A stretch of 24,565 nucleotides of DNA from DSXF01 sp964387495 (GCA_964387495.1 CAYLXB010000053.1:1-24565), one strand, 5' to 3'. Shown: positions 14,314 through 22,871, numbered from the stretch's first letter. A program made the numbers and translations. The notes: generated by a model from the letters alone, not told the origin.

Positions 14314-15054
14314 TTACGGGATCTTTCCCGACAATTCCTGATCGATCACATTCTTGAACACTTCGTACGGCTGCGCTCCCACAACCGCCAGCCCGTTGAC
14401 GAAGAAGGTGGGCGTGGAACGGATCCCCAGGCCGATCGAAAACTCCATATCCTTCTCGATGAAATCTGCATAGCGGTCCTCGCTGATGCACTTCTGGAAA
14501 GCATCCACATCCAGGCCCAATTCGGTGGCATACTGGACGTACATTTCGTGGCTGAGCTCGTTTTCACCGAACAGGGCCTCGTGGAACTTCCAGTAAGAGT
14601 TCTGCTCGCCGGCGCATAAGGCAGCCTGGGCCGCTGGCTGCGCCTCCGGATGCATGCCGGTCAATGGCAGGTTGCGGTATACCAGGCGAATCTGGCCCGG
14701 GTAAGCCTTCATCAGCTGCTGATAAACCTCGTCATGCCAGCGCTTGCAGAATGGACACTGGTAGTCGCTGAACTCAACGATGACGATCGGGGCATCTTCC
14801 GGGCCGATGCTGGGGAACCCTTCCGTGGGGATTTCATAACGCGTAACAGTCTGCGTGGGTGCCGGGACAGAGTCCGCGATATCGGCGGACGGCGCCACTG
14901 CCGCCTTCGCTGTACCGCCCGTGCGTCCCCAGGCGAGGTACCCTACCAGTAAACCCGCCGCAAAGGCCAGGGGCACCAGCATGGCGTAGAACGTGCTGCG
15001 CTTGAAGGTGAAAGTATTCTCTTCTTGCGATGTGGAGTCAGGTGTCGGTTTCAT
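14314..15054 (-). CDS. Membrane-anchored DsbA-like thioredoxin-fold protein
   Basis: A 246-residue protein with a short cytoplasmic N-terminus, one membrane segment (about 22-42, FYAMLVPLAFAAGLLVGYLA), a linker, and a DsbA/thioredoxin domain from about 75. The redox motif is CPFC in EFSDYQCPFCKRWH, and the cis-Pro loop is STPTFFVNG. Two further cysteines lie in the helical insert (ALCAGEQ, KCISED). The active site faces outside the cytoplasm. Such proteins oxidise or isomerise disulfides in exported proteins, and the cysteine-rich lipoprotein encoded nearby is a possible client (inference). The start at 15054-15052 is chosen because TATAAT lies seven bases before it; in-frame ATGs at 15063 and 15081 have no ribosome binding site. 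Confidence 0.9.
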   Translation of the reverse strand: MKPTPDSTSQEENTFTFKRSTFYAMLVPLAFAAGLLVGYLAWGRTGGTAKAAVAPSADIADSVPAPTQTVTRYEIPTEGFPSIGPEDAPIVIVEFSDYQCPFCKRWHDEVYQQLMKAYPGQIRLVYRNLPLTGMHPEAQPAAQAALCAGEQNSYWKFHEALFGENELSHEMYVQYATELGLDVDAFQKCISEDRYADFIEKDMEFSIGLGIRSTPTFFVNGLAVVGAQPYEVFKNVIDQELSGKIP

Positions 15055-15061
15055 GCCGGGC

Positions 15062-15067
15062 ATTATA
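15062..15067 (-). promoter_or_regulatory. Consensus -10 box adjacent to the DsbA-like gene start
   Basis: On the reverse strand TATAAT (15067-15062) is followed by seven bases and then the ATG at 15054. Transcription would start at or within a base of the ATG, a leaderless arrangement. No TTGACA-like -35 is present at the right distance. The divergent small membrane protein gene starts about 70 bases away. Confidence 0.5.
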
Positions 15068-15127
15068 TCAGATGAGCGCATCCTTTTCGGGTGGATAACG
15101 TATATCTGGTTGGATTGGAGGTTTATG

Positions 15128-15367
15128 ATGTCAGAAACAAATCAAGCACAGGAAAAGCCGCGCGTTCCGTGGTATCTGTGGCCGTTTTGGGCGTTGTGGA
15201 AGCTGATCTCCGGCATTGTGGCGTTCACCGGCCGGATTGTCGCCGTGGTCTTGGGGCTGGTATTGATGATCGTGGGTGTCATCCTGACCATTACCGTGGT
15301 CGGTGCCATCGTGGGTATCCCGATTGCCATTCTGGGTCTGCTCCTGACCTTGCGCGGCCTGTTCTAA
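15128..15367 (+). CDS. Small two-helix membrane protein
   Basis: A 79-residue protein. After a polar N-terminus (SETNQAQEKPRVPWYLWPFW) it has two hydrophobic segments, about 20-45 (LISGIVAFTGRIVAVVLGLVLMIVG) and about 48-75 (ILTITVVGAIVGIPIAILGLLL), and ends with TLRGLF. There is no known domain; I have the impression that similar small proteins occur in Anaerolineae, but function is unknown. GGAGG at 15117-15121 lies six bases before the ATG at 15128; the ATG at 15125 immediately before it is the alternative. It is divergently arranged with the DsbA-like gene and convergent with msrQ. Confidence 0.75.
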   Translation: MSETNQAQEKPRVPWYLWPFWALWKLISGIVAFTGRIVAVVLGLVLMIVGVILTITVVGAIVGIPIAILGLLLTLRGLF

Positions 15368-15388
15368 CCCTCGCGGGCGCATTTTGCA

Positions 15389-15421
15389 GCAGAAGAGCGG
15401 AGGATGCATCCACTCTTCTGC
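15389..15421. terminator. Stem-loop between convergent genes
   Basis: GCAGAAGAG (15389-15397) pairs perfectly with CTCTTCTGC (15413-15421). After one mismatch, GGA/TCC extends the stem. It lies between the end of the small membrane protein gene (+) and msrQ (-). There is no long T-run on either side. Confidence 0.5.
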
Positions 15422-15436
15422 CGGGGGAACACCAAC

Positions 15437-16099
15437 CTATGGCCTGGGAACCGGCTTGGGCCGCAACGCCGTCAGCCGGTTTCGCCAGGATGCAATCACT
15501 TTGCGCACCGCTCCGATCCGCAGAACCAGCAGCAGGAGCAGGATTACTCCGTAAATGAACGGCTGCAGCACATCCCCCTGCAGGCGGAACAGGTCGCCCT
15601 TGCGCGCCCATGCAAAATGCAGGCTGGCCAGCACCCCGATCAAGTAAACGATCCGGTGCAGGCGTTTCCAGTTCTTGCGCAGCCGTTTGATCCAGTAGTC
15701 GAAGGATGTGGCCGCCAGCGGGATGAGCAGGAGAAAAGCGGCCGCACCAACCAGGATAAACCGCTTCTCCAGGACGGCCTCCAGGATCAATCTCCAGTTC
15801 AGCCCATAATCCAGGCCAAGGAAGACCGCCACATGGATGGCAGCATATAGAAACGCGTGCAGGCCCAAAGCCCGCCGGCGCAGGAGCAACTCGTGCCAGC
15901 CGGTGAGGCTGTTGAGTGGCGTACAGGCCAGGGAGAGGAACAGTAACGTCACAGCCGCCCGCCCGCTGCGTTGTTCGAAATCCTGGATCGGGTTGGGGCT
16001 GAGGTTCCCGGCGGCCAGGTCGAAAAGCAGCCTGGCCAGGGGAAACCACGCGCCCAGGTGGATGATAACTTGAAGAGGGGTGTACCGGAGTTTACTCAT
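15437..16099 (-). CDS. msrQ: MsrQ-like heme b membrane subunit of the methionine sulfoxide reductase system
   Basis: A 220-residue membrane protein of the ferric-reductase-like transmembrane family with about six hydrophobic segments. PNPIQDFEQRSGRAAVTLLFLSLACTPL, RRRALGLHAFLYAAIHVAVF and KNWKRLHRIVYLIGVLASLHFAW match MsrQ. The His residues in LGLHAF, AAIHVA, RLHRIV and SLHFAW are the likely heme ligands. In the known system MsrQ passes electrons from the respiratory chain or a flavin reductase to MsrP. It lies 100 bp downstream of msrP on the same strand; no Shine-Dalgarno sequence is visible before its ATG. Confidence 0.92.
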   Translation of the reverse strand: MSKLRYTPLQVIIHLGAWFPLARLLFDLAAGNLSPNPIQDFEQRSGRAAVTLLFLSLACTPLNSLTGWHELLLRRRALGLHAFLYAAIHVAVFLGLDYGLNWRLILEAVLEKRFILVGAAAFLLLIPLAATSFDYWIKRLRKNWKRLHRIVYLIGVLASLHFAWARKGDLFRLQGDVLQPFIYGVILLLLLVLRIGAVRKVIASWRNRLTALRPKPVPRP

Positions 16100-16199
16100 G
16101 CTGGCGGAACTTGAATACGGAAAACAGGGCTGCCATTGGCCAGGCGGGGCGTGTTTGCCACCCTCCCGGGATTTTCCATTCCAAACCGGAGCGGATGGT

Positions 16200-17162
16200 C
16201 TAATAATACACGCTCAAATCCATGCCGTCATACAGGGAAGCCACCTCTTCTGCATACCCGTTGAACATCAGCGTCTCGCGGCGTTCCAGTTCACCAATCC
16301 GCCGTTCGCTGGCTTGTGACCAGCGCGGGTGATCCACCTTCGGATTGACGTTCGCATAAAAGCCATACTCGTTGGGCGCCGCTGTCGACCAGAGCGTGGC
16401 CGGCTGTTCGGCAACCAGTTCGATCTTGATAATGGATTTGATGGACTTGAATCCATATTTCCACGGCACCACCAGCCGGATGGGAGCGCCGTTCTGGGCA
16501 GGCATCATTTCGCCGTACAGTCCGGTTGCCAGGATGGTCAGGTCATGCATGGCTTCGTCCAGGCGCAGCCCTTCCTGGTAAGGCCAGTCGTACCAGGGTT
16601 GGCGCAGGCCGGGCATCTGCTCCGGGTCTGCAAAGGTCTCGAAACGCACATATTTCGCATCCCCGCTTGGTTCGACCTCTTTGAGCAAACTGGACAGCGG
16701 AAAGCCGCTCCAGGGGATGACCATGCTCCAGGCCTCCACGCAGCGCAGGCGGTAGATGCGTTCCTCCTGGGGATACATCTTGAGCAGGTCTTCCATGCCA
16801 AAGGTCTTCGGCTTGTTCACCAGCCCGTAGAGTTCCACCGTCCAGGGTGTGGAGCTGAAATTCTTCGCCAGCCGGGCGACTTCCTGCTTGTCGGTGCTGA
16901 ACTCATAGTAGTTGTTGTACTGGGTGATCGCCTTGTAGGTGTTGGCCGGGCTGCCCAACTCGTCGGTTTTTCCGGGGAAGCGGGCCTCGGCTTCCGGGCT
17001 GGCGGTCTGCACCTCGCTGCCTGCAGGGACACCGCAGGCAGCCAGCAGGGCAGAAGCCCCCAGCGCACCCGCGGCCTTAAGAAAGTCGCGCCGGTTCAGG
17101 TAGACATGTTTGGGGGTGATCTCGGACGGCTGGACAGGGAGGGACTTGAATTTACCGGCCAT
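16200..17162 (-). CDS. msrP: MsrP molybdopterin methionine sulfoxide reductase, Tat-exported, probable lipoprotein
   Basis: A 320-residue enzyme of the sulfite-oxidase fold that reduces methionine sulfoxide in exported proteins using a molybdenum cofactor. The N-terminus has the twin-arginine motif NRRDFLKAAG (Arg24-Arg25), a hydrophobic stretch and LLAAC with Cys43, a lipobox. Cys141 in RLRCVEAWSMVIPWSGFPL is the conserved molybdenum ligand. YDWPYQEGLRLDEAM, GAPIRLVVPWKYGFKSIKSI and NEYGFYANVNP are typical MsrP. The ATG at 17162-17160 is chosen because CAGGAG lies just upstream; an in-frame TTG at 17180 would place that Shine-Dalgarno sequence inside the gene. It forms an operon with msrQ. 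Confidence 0.95.
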   Translation of the reverse strand: MAGKFKSLPVQPSEITPKHVYLNRRDFLKAAGALGASALLAACGVPAGSEVQTASPEAEARFPGKTDELGSPANTYKAITQYNNYYEFSTDKQEVARLAKNFSSTPWTVELYGLVNKPKTFGMEDLLKMYPQEERIYRLRCVEAWSMVIPWSGFPLSSLLKEVEPSGDAKYVRFETFADPEQMPGLRQPWYDWPYQEGLRLDEAMHDLTILATGLYGEMMPAQNGAPIRLVVPWKYGFKSIKSIIKIELVAEQPATLWSTAAPNEYGFYANVNPKVDHPRWSQASERRIGELERRETLMFNGYAEEVASLYDGMDLSVYY

Positions 17163-17211
17163 TTTTACTCCTGGGAACAAACTCGCAGTTAAACCATTGT
17201 TTAATTTATAA

Positions 17212-17237
17212 ATTTTACCCTAATTGGCCGAATTATA
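17212..17237 (-). promoter_or_regulatory. AT-rich promoter region of msrP
   Basis: The 17163-17345 spacer contains, on the reverse strand, TATAAT (17237-17232) and then TTAGGGTAAAAT (17223-17212). The latter 12-mer also precedes the NDP-sugar pyrophosphorylase gene at 3144-3155. Either could be the -10 box for msrP; no strong -35 is seen for either. The rest of the spacer shows no gene. Confidence 0.4.
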
Positions 17238-17345
17238 AACCGGAATACTTATGCCAGGATTACAGAAATCTAAAAAATGGATTAGAACCGAATAGGGAAA
17301 GGGAGTCCCCTGCAGTCGAAACGCTCGGGTAGAAAGGATGCCCGC

Positions 17346-19928
17346 TTATGGTGTTTCTGTGGTGGCTTCTTCGTCCGGCGGCGGTTCTGTCCCGGAATCT
17401 TCAGGCGGTTCTGTCGGTTCGGGCGTTTCTGTTTCCTGGGGCTCTTCGGTCACACTTGCCGGTGCAGTCGCACCCGGTTTGGGCTGTTCATTGGCCCAGG
17501 GCGGTTCCGTCGCCGCGCTGGTCGGCGGGGCGGCAATTCCAGGCCGTTCTGCTTCCACCCATACCCCCTCTCCATCCGTCGTCACCATGACCCAGCCGTT
17601 CTGGTCAGTCCGCACCAGGCTGTAACCCGCCAAGGCATCCAGCACTTCTTCATCCGGCAGACCCGTTGGATCATCAGCCGCCACGCTCAGGATAACCAGT
17701 TGAGGGTTGAGATTGGCGATCCACTCCGGCGGGTTGGCAGGAAAATAACCGCTCTCTGCCAGTAACATCGCCGAGACCGGCCCCACCGCGCGTCCATCAT
17801 CCAGGGTATCGAAAGTATCGAAGTCCGCGCCGCTCGGGATGAGAAGGCGGAAATTCTTCCACTCCACCAGCAGCACCGCCCCGCGCGGCCCGGCCAACAG
17901 GACGCGCAGCACAGCCCCCTTGCCCAGGTCGAGGGATTGGCCCGCCTCCGCCGGCGCGACCGGAATGGCTTCATCTGTCAGCCATTTGTTCAGGGTGCGG
18001 GCGGCATAAGACGATTCGGTGTTCCCGGCCCAGAGCACATTCTTGGGGCGATAACGTTCCAGCACGCGCGGCAGGGCATCCACCTGATTCTCCTGCGTCG
18101 AGGCCACCACCAGCCAGTCCAGCTCTCGATTGAGCAGCGGCAGGCGGCGGCCAAGCCCGTCGGAGAGCAGGGACACACTCGCACCGCCGTTGATGAGGAT
18201 CGAACGGCCGGTCGGGGTCTGTATCAGCACGGAGTCCCCGGAACCCGCTTGCAAAAAGGTGATCTGCAGGTTGCCATCGGGCACCGAAAGTGCCAGCCGC
18301 CAGATCACCAGCCCCAGAACGCCAAAGACCGTCAGGGCAGCCATGGTCCCCCAGCCCGGGCGCACGGCTTCACCCCAATCGAAGCGGCCCAGCGCCTCCT
18401 TCAGGGCAGACCGGAAAGTCCAGGCAAACAGCACAACATAGAACAGCACGACGACCAGCAGGCTGGAGTCGCCCAGGATGAAGACCCCGTTGGGAAGCCG
18501 GTGGAACAGCTCCACCATCCGGATCGTGTATGCGCTGAAGGGCCAGGCGATCCAGGCTGTGATCTGTCCCAGCGGCAGGAAGATGAGGCTGAACAGGAGC
18601 GCCAGCCCGCCAAGGATCATGACCGGCGGTTGGAAGGGCAGGATGAAAGGGTTGGCGATCAGGCTGACCAGGGAGATGCGCTGAAAATGATAGGCCATGA
18701 TCGGCAGGGTGGTCAGCTGGGCAGCCAGGGTGAAGAGGAAATACTCGCCGGCCGGCCCGGCGATCTTTTGGGCGGTGCCGGCCGGCATGTGACGTGAAAG
18801 CAGGCCCGTGAACCAGTCCTGCAGGGGCTGGGCATACAGGATCAGGCCCAGCGTCGCACCAAAGGACAATTGAAACCCCACGTCACCCAGTACAAGCGGG
18901 TTTAAAAATGCCATGATCGCGCCGGTCACGGTCAGGGTACTCAGCCCCGTCTGGCGGCGGCCCACCTGGCGGGCAAAGAGCGAAAACCCGCCCATGATCG
19001 CAGCCCGCAGCACGGACGCATCTGCGCCCACCAGGACGGTGTAAACAGCGATCCCCAGCACGGCCGCCACCGCTCCGCGCCGCTGGCCGAACAGGCGGCT
19101 GAACAACAAAAAGAACAAGCCGGCAATGATCGCGATGTTGAAGCCGGAAATCGCGATGATGTGTGCCGTACCCGTATCCTTAAACGCCTGTTGCAGGCCT
19201 GGAGAAAGGCCGTTATCCGCACCCAGCAAAATCCCGGCCAGGAGGGAAGCCTCCGGGTCTGGAAAGATGCGATAGATATTCTCCAGGGCACGCCCCTTCA
19301 AGGTATAGACCGCGTTGAAAAAAGCATTCCCGCCGCGGCCCGGCAGCCGGGTCGCTTCGGCCCTGGACAGGGTGCTGTAGATCCCGTGCCGGGCCAGGTA
19401 ATCACGGTAGGAAAACTCCTCGGTTTCTGCCGGCGTGGCCAGATAGCCGCGCAGGCGCAGGCGGTCCCCATATTGGTACGTCTCATCCACCGGCAGGCGC
19501 GCCAGGAACAATCCGGAGACCGGAAGCAGCTGTTGGTTGCCGGTGTCGATGCTTTCGGCCTTCAGGCGCAAATTCTGATAGGTATCGCGCACGTCGGGCG
19601 GCTCGACCAGTACGCCTGTCACCAGGGTCTCATATTCCCGGTCGTTATACCAGGCGATGAAGTTGGGATTGATTTCCGGGACATGATACTGGTAACGCGC
19701 CGCTCCGACGAAGAAACTTACCAGCACAAGCGGGATGATTGGCAGGCCGGCGCGCTGGCCCAATGCAGCCACGGCACGGCGCCGGGCAAGCAGGTACGTG
19801 ATGATACTTGCGAACAAAGCTGCCCCGGCCAGAATGAGCCAGGTGCTCACCGTTTGTGCCACCTGCCCGGCCAACAAGATCCCGGCAATGAAAGCGAGTG
19901 AGAGCCAGAAAAGGACGAACATGCGCAT
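17346..19928 (-). CDS. comEC: ComEC/Rec2-family DNA uptake channel with degenerate metallo-beta-lactamase domain
   Basis: An 860-residue polytopic membrane protein that brings single-stranded DNA across the membrane during natural transformation. N-terminal membrane helices are followed by an OB-fold-like DUF4131 region (about 85-190, with YGDRLRLRGYL). Then comes the Competence domain (about 215-500), with FKDTGTAHIIAISGFNIAII and GADASVLRAAIMGGFSLFARQ. The metallo-beta-lactamase-like part begins LQITFLQAGSGDSVLIQTP (near 550). Where the HxHxDH metal motif is expected the sequence is ASTQENQVDALP (near 605-616), so all four ligands are replaced. The last about 55 residues are a Pro/Thr/Glu tail. 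The ATG at 19928 is chosen with TACAAT six bases upstream; a TTG at 19946 is the alternative. Confidence 0.93.
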   Translation of the reverse strand: MRMFVLFWLSLAFIAGILLAGQVAQTVSTWLILAGAALFASIITYLLARRRAVAALGQRAGLPIIPLVLVSFFVGAARYQYHVPEINPNFIAWYNDREYETLVTGVLVEPPDVRDTYQNLRLKAESIDTGNQQLLPVSGLFLARLPVDETYQYGDRLRLRGYLATPAETEEFSYRDYLARHGIYSTLSRAEATRLPGRGGNAFFNAVYTLKGRALENIYRIFPDPEASLLAGILLGADNGLSPGLQQAFKDTGTAHIIAISGFNIAIIAGLFFLLFSRLFGQRRGAVAAVLGIAVYTVLVGADASVLRAAIMGGFSLFARQVGRRQTGLSTLTVTGAIMAFLNPLVLGDVGFQLSFGATLGLILYAQPLQDWFTGLLSRHMPAGTAQKIAGPAGEYFLFTLAAQLTTLPIMAYHFQRISLVSLIANPFILPFQPPVMILGGLALLFSLIFLPLGQITAWIAWPFSAYTIRMVELFHRLPNGVFILGDSSLLVVVLFYVVLFAWTFRSALKEALGRFDWGEAVRPGWGTMAALTVFGVLGLVIWRLALSVPDGNLQITFLQAGSGDSVLIQTPTGRSILINGGASVSLLSDGLGRRLPLLNRELDWLVVASTQENQVDALPRVLERYRPKNVLWAGNTESSYAARTLNKWLTDEAIPVAPAEAGQSLDLGKGAVLRVLLAGPRGAVLLVEWKNFRLLIPSGADFDTFDTLDDGRAVGPVSAMLLAESGYFPANPPEWIANLNPQLVILSVAADDPTGLPDEEVLDALAGYSLVRTDQNGWVMVTTDGEGVWVEAERPGIAAPPTSAATEPPWANEQPKPGATAPASVTEEPQETETPEPTEPPEDSGTEPPPDEEATTETP

Positions 19929-19934
19929 GTGTTG

Positions 19935-19940
19935 ATTGTA
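19935..19940 (-). promoter_or_regulatory. -10 box adjacent to the comEC start codon
   Basis: On the reverse strand TACAAT (19940-19935) is followed by six bases and the ATG at 19928. There is no Shine-Dalgarno sequence. The spacing matches the response regulator and DsbA-like genes and suggests a leaderless mRNA. Confidence 0.45.
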
Positions 19941-20187
19941 CAGCAAAATCGCCCTGTAGTCCCGGATAAGAAACAGGATTTTCAGGAAGGGTTTGCCATG
20001 CCTGCCAGCCTCAGGGAACTGCCATTCTCAGGACAACCGATACGATCACCTCCCCTCGCGCAGCCCCCTGCGGGCAGATCCGGCACAGGAATATTGTCCG
20101 CCCCCCTGGAACCGGATTGGGGGGAGACGCCGAAGGCCCCCGGAGGAACAGAGGCGGGTCATCTCGCCCCGCTGCCTGGAGCAAAAA
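19941..20187. other. GC-rich non-coding spacer between divergent genes, with inverted repeats
   Basis: No convincing gene is seen between comEC and the diguanylate cyclase gene. The middle is very GC-rich. CCCCCC (20101-20106) and GGGGGG (20119-20124) form an inverted repeat, and GCGGG (20154-20158) pairs with CCCGC (20168-20172). Both lie upstream of the predicted + strand transcription start. No known riboswitch core was recognised; it may be a dispersed intergenic repeat or an unknown small RNA. Confidence 0.35.
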
Positions 20188-20196
20188 TGCTATAAT
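20188..20196 (+). promoter_or_regulatory. Extended -10 promoter of the diguanylate cyclase gene
   Basis: TGCTATAAT is a consensus extended -10 (TGn plus TATAAT), which needs little or no -35. Transcription would start near 20203 and give a leader of about 38 bases. No Shine-Dalgarno sequence is visible right before the ATG at 20241. Confidence 0.6.
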
Positions 20197-20240
20197 GAGT
20201 CTGGAGTGTTAAAACATTTGATTTCAAGCGGTCTCTCCCC

Positions 20241-22856
20241 ATGATCTCCGCTCCTTACCTTTGGCTTCTACTGCTCGTTTCCGCCCTGTGTGGCGCCATT
20301 GCAATCGCTGCCTGGATGTTCCTCCGTTCGCGAAAGTACGCTTCCTCGCCAACGGTACGCTGTGTTGTAATGGAGAATATCGAGGACCTGGTGGTTGTCC
20401 TGGATACCCGCGGGCGGATCATCGACTGCAATCGCGCCGCCCAGGCGGCCTGGGACATCCCCCCTCCGCTGCCAAAATCCATCCCGCCCGAAACCCTGCC
20501 ACCCGCATGGGCAGCTTTATTTGAATCCTACCGGGGCATACCGGCCTGCAAGGAAGAGGTAACCATTGGCGCTGGAGAGGCCCGCCTCGTCTATGACCTC
20601 ACCATTTCTTCGATTCAGGATACTCACCGGAAAATCCAGGGGCGTCTGTTTCTGTTTCACGACATCACCAGGCACAAACGAACCGAAGAGAACTTGTTGG
20701 TAAAAGAGCGTGCCATCGCCTCTTCCATCAACGCCATTGCCATCTCGAACCTGGAGGGGGACATCAACTATGTCAACCCATCTTTTCTGAAATTATGGGG
20801 ATACCGGGATCAACTGGAAGTCCTTGGGCGGAACACCCTGGAATTCTGGCAGATGAAGGAAGAAACCCGGGAAATCATTAAAACGCTCCAGGGCCGCGGC
20901 GGCTGGATGGGCGAATCGGTCGCCCGCAGAAAAGACGGCTCGACCTTCGAAGCCCAAATCTCGGCCAGCATGATTCTGGATGCAGCCGGCCGGCCCTCCT
21001 CCATGCTGACCGCGCTGATCGACATTACCGGGCGCAAACAGACAGAAGCGGCCCTGCGTGAAAGCGAAGAACGTTACCGCACGCTGTTTGACAACATGAT
21101 GGATGGCGTTTATCGCAGCACACACGCAGGAAAATTCGTGGATGTCAACCCCGCCATGGTGAAAATATTCGGATACGCCAGCCGGGAGGAAATGCTGGAA
21201 GTTGACATCAAGAAGGAATTGTATTTTTCCGAGGGAGATCGCAACAGCCTCTTTCTGGATACCGGCCAGGAGAAGATCGAGGTATTCCGCATGCGCCGCA
21301 AGGACGGCTCGGAGGTCTGGGTCGAAGACCATGGGCATTATGTCCATGACCAGGATGGGAATGTGATCTTCCACGAAGGCATTCTCAGGGATGTCACCGA
21401 ACGCAAACGTTCGGAGGAAATCGTTCATTTGCGCCTGATGCTGTCGGAATTCGCTGCCACGCATTCGCTTGAGGAAACCATGCAGGCAGCCCTGGATGAA
21501 ATCGGGGAAATTACCGGCAGCCCGATCGGCTTCTATCATTTCTTGGAACCGGACCAAAAGACGATTTCACTCCAGGCCTGGTCGACCCGGACACGCAATG
21601 AGTTTTGTCAGGCGCAGGGTGCCGGCGCTCACTACGACCTGGACAAAGCGGGGGTTTGGACAGATTGCATTCGTCAACGCAAACCGGTCATTCACAATGA
21701 TTATGCTTCCCTGCCCCATCGCAGAGGCTTGCCGGCCGGCCATGCGGAAGTGATCCGGGAACTGGTGGTTCCCATCCTGCGCCGGGGACAGGTGGTCTCC
21801 ATCCTGGGCATCGGGAACAAACCGACCAATTACGACGAAAGGGACGTCGAACTGGTCTCTTACATCGCGGATGTCATCTGGGAGATCGTGGAGCGCAAGC
21901 GCACAGAAGAAAAATTGCGCCAGTTATCCCGCGCCGTGGAACAAAGCCCGGCCAGTATCGTGATCACAGATATGGCCGGTAAAATCGAGTACGTAAACCC
22001 CAAATTCTCTCAAGTGACCGGCTACAGTCTGGAAGAGTCCCTCGGCCAGAACCCGCGTATCCTGAAAACCGACAAGACGCCCCGGGAAACCCACCGCCAT
22101 CTCTGGGAAGCCCTTGCCGCAGGCAGGGAATGGCGCGGCGAATTCGTCAATCGGAAAAAGAATGGTGAGTTGTACTATGAATCCGCCAGCATATCCCCGA
22201 TTACAGACAACTATGGCGTTACGACCCATTACCTGGCCGTCAAGGAAGACATCACGCCCCTCAAGCACAACGAGAAGAAATTGCGCCTGGCCAACCGGCG
22301 CCTTAAACTGCAGCTGAACGAAATCAAGCGCCTCCAGGCCGAACTGCGTGAGCAGGCCATCCGGGATCCGCTCACCGGCCTGCATAACCGCCGCTACCTG
22401 GATGAAACCCTGGAACGCGAGATGGCCCGTGCCCGGCGGGAGGGCTATGCGGTCAGTTTCATCATGCTGGATGTCGACCACTTCAAGAATGTAAACGACA
22501 ATTACGGCCACGAAATTGGCGACAAAGTCTTGCAGCGCCTCGCCACCCTCCTGATAGAACAAACGCGTGCCGGGGACATCATTTGCCGCTACGGCGGCGA
22601 GGAATTCCTGATCGTATTGCCCAACACGCTCACACAGGCCGCCTTTCAAACTGCGGAACGATGGCGGAAAACGTTCCGTTCGCTCAAGATGGCGGCGGCT
22701 GAGACAGAATTCCATGTCACGATATCGGCTGGCGTGGCCTCCTATCCGGATCATGGCTCCACCAGCAAGGAAATCCTGATGGCAGCCGATAACGCCATGT
22801 ACCAGGCTAAAGCCCGGGGACGCAACCGCGTGGTCGCCTGGAAAAGCAATCCCTGA
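20241..22856 (+). CDS. Membrane-anchored PAS/GAF diguanylate cyclase
   Basis: An 871-residue sensor enzyme that makes cyclic di-GMP from two GTP. Layout: one membrane helix (about 5-27), a degenerate PAS (about 43-147), PAS (157-265), PAS (277-392, ending ILRDVTERKRSEE), GAF (395-550, with AGVWTDCIRQRKPVIHNDYA and the GNKPTNYDERDVE end), PAS (557-677), a coiled coil (about 680-702) and GGDEF (703-870). The catalytic loop is GGEEF (785-789), an active variant. RAGD (776-779) lies exactly five residues before it, which is the product-inhibition I-site. DPLTGLHNRRYLD starts the cyclase domain. No EAL domain is present. The bound ligands are unknown. RHS-related DNA begins about 16 bp after the stop. 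Confidence 0.93.
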   Translation: MISAPYLWLLLLVSALCGAIAIAAWMFLRSRKYASSPTVRCVVMENIEDLVVVLDTRGRIIDCNRAAQAAWDIPPPLPKSIPPETLPPAWAALFESYRGIPACKEEVTIGAGEARLVYDLTISSIQDTHRKIQGRLFLFHDITRHKRTEENLLVKERAIASSINAIAISNLEGDINYVNPSFLKLWGYRDQLEVLGRNTLEFWQMKEETREIIKTLQGRGGWMGESVARRKDGSTFEAQISASMILDAAGRPSSMLTALIDITGRKQTEAALRESEERYRTLFDNMMDGVYRSTHAGKFVDVNPAMVKIFGYASREEMLEVDIKKELYFSEGDRNSLFLDTGQEKIEVFRMRRKDGSEVWVEDHGHYVHDQDGNVIFHEGILRDVTERKRSEEIVHLRLMLSEFAATHSLEETMQAALDEIGEITGSPIGFYHFLEPDQKTISLQAWSTRTRNEFCQAQGAGAHYDLDKAGVWTDCIRQRKPVIHNDYASLPHRRGLPAGHAEVIRELVVPILRRGQVVSILGIGNKPTNYDERDVELVSYIADVIWEIVERKRTEEKLRQLSRAVEQSPASIVITDMAGKIEYVNPKFSQVTGYSLEESLGQNPRILKTDKTPRETHRHLWEALAAGREWRGEFVNRKKNGELYYESASISPITDNYGVTTHYLAVKEDITPLKHNEKKLRLANRRLKLQLNEIKRLQAELREQAIRDPLTGLHNRRYLDETLEREMARARREGYAVSFIMLDVDHFKNVNDNYGHEIGDKVLQRLATLLIEQTRAGDIICRYGGEEFLIVLPNTLTQAAFQTAERWRKTFRSLKMAAAETEFHVTISAGVASYPDHGSTSKEILMAADNAMYQAKARGRNRVVAWKSNP

Positions 22857-22871
22857 CGGGAAAAAACCGCT

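Noticed and set aside
19993..20195. Open frames in the comEC/cyclase spacer
   Set aside because: Pro/Gly-rich translations with no ribosome binding site or family pattern; they probably reflect GC-rich non-coding DNA.
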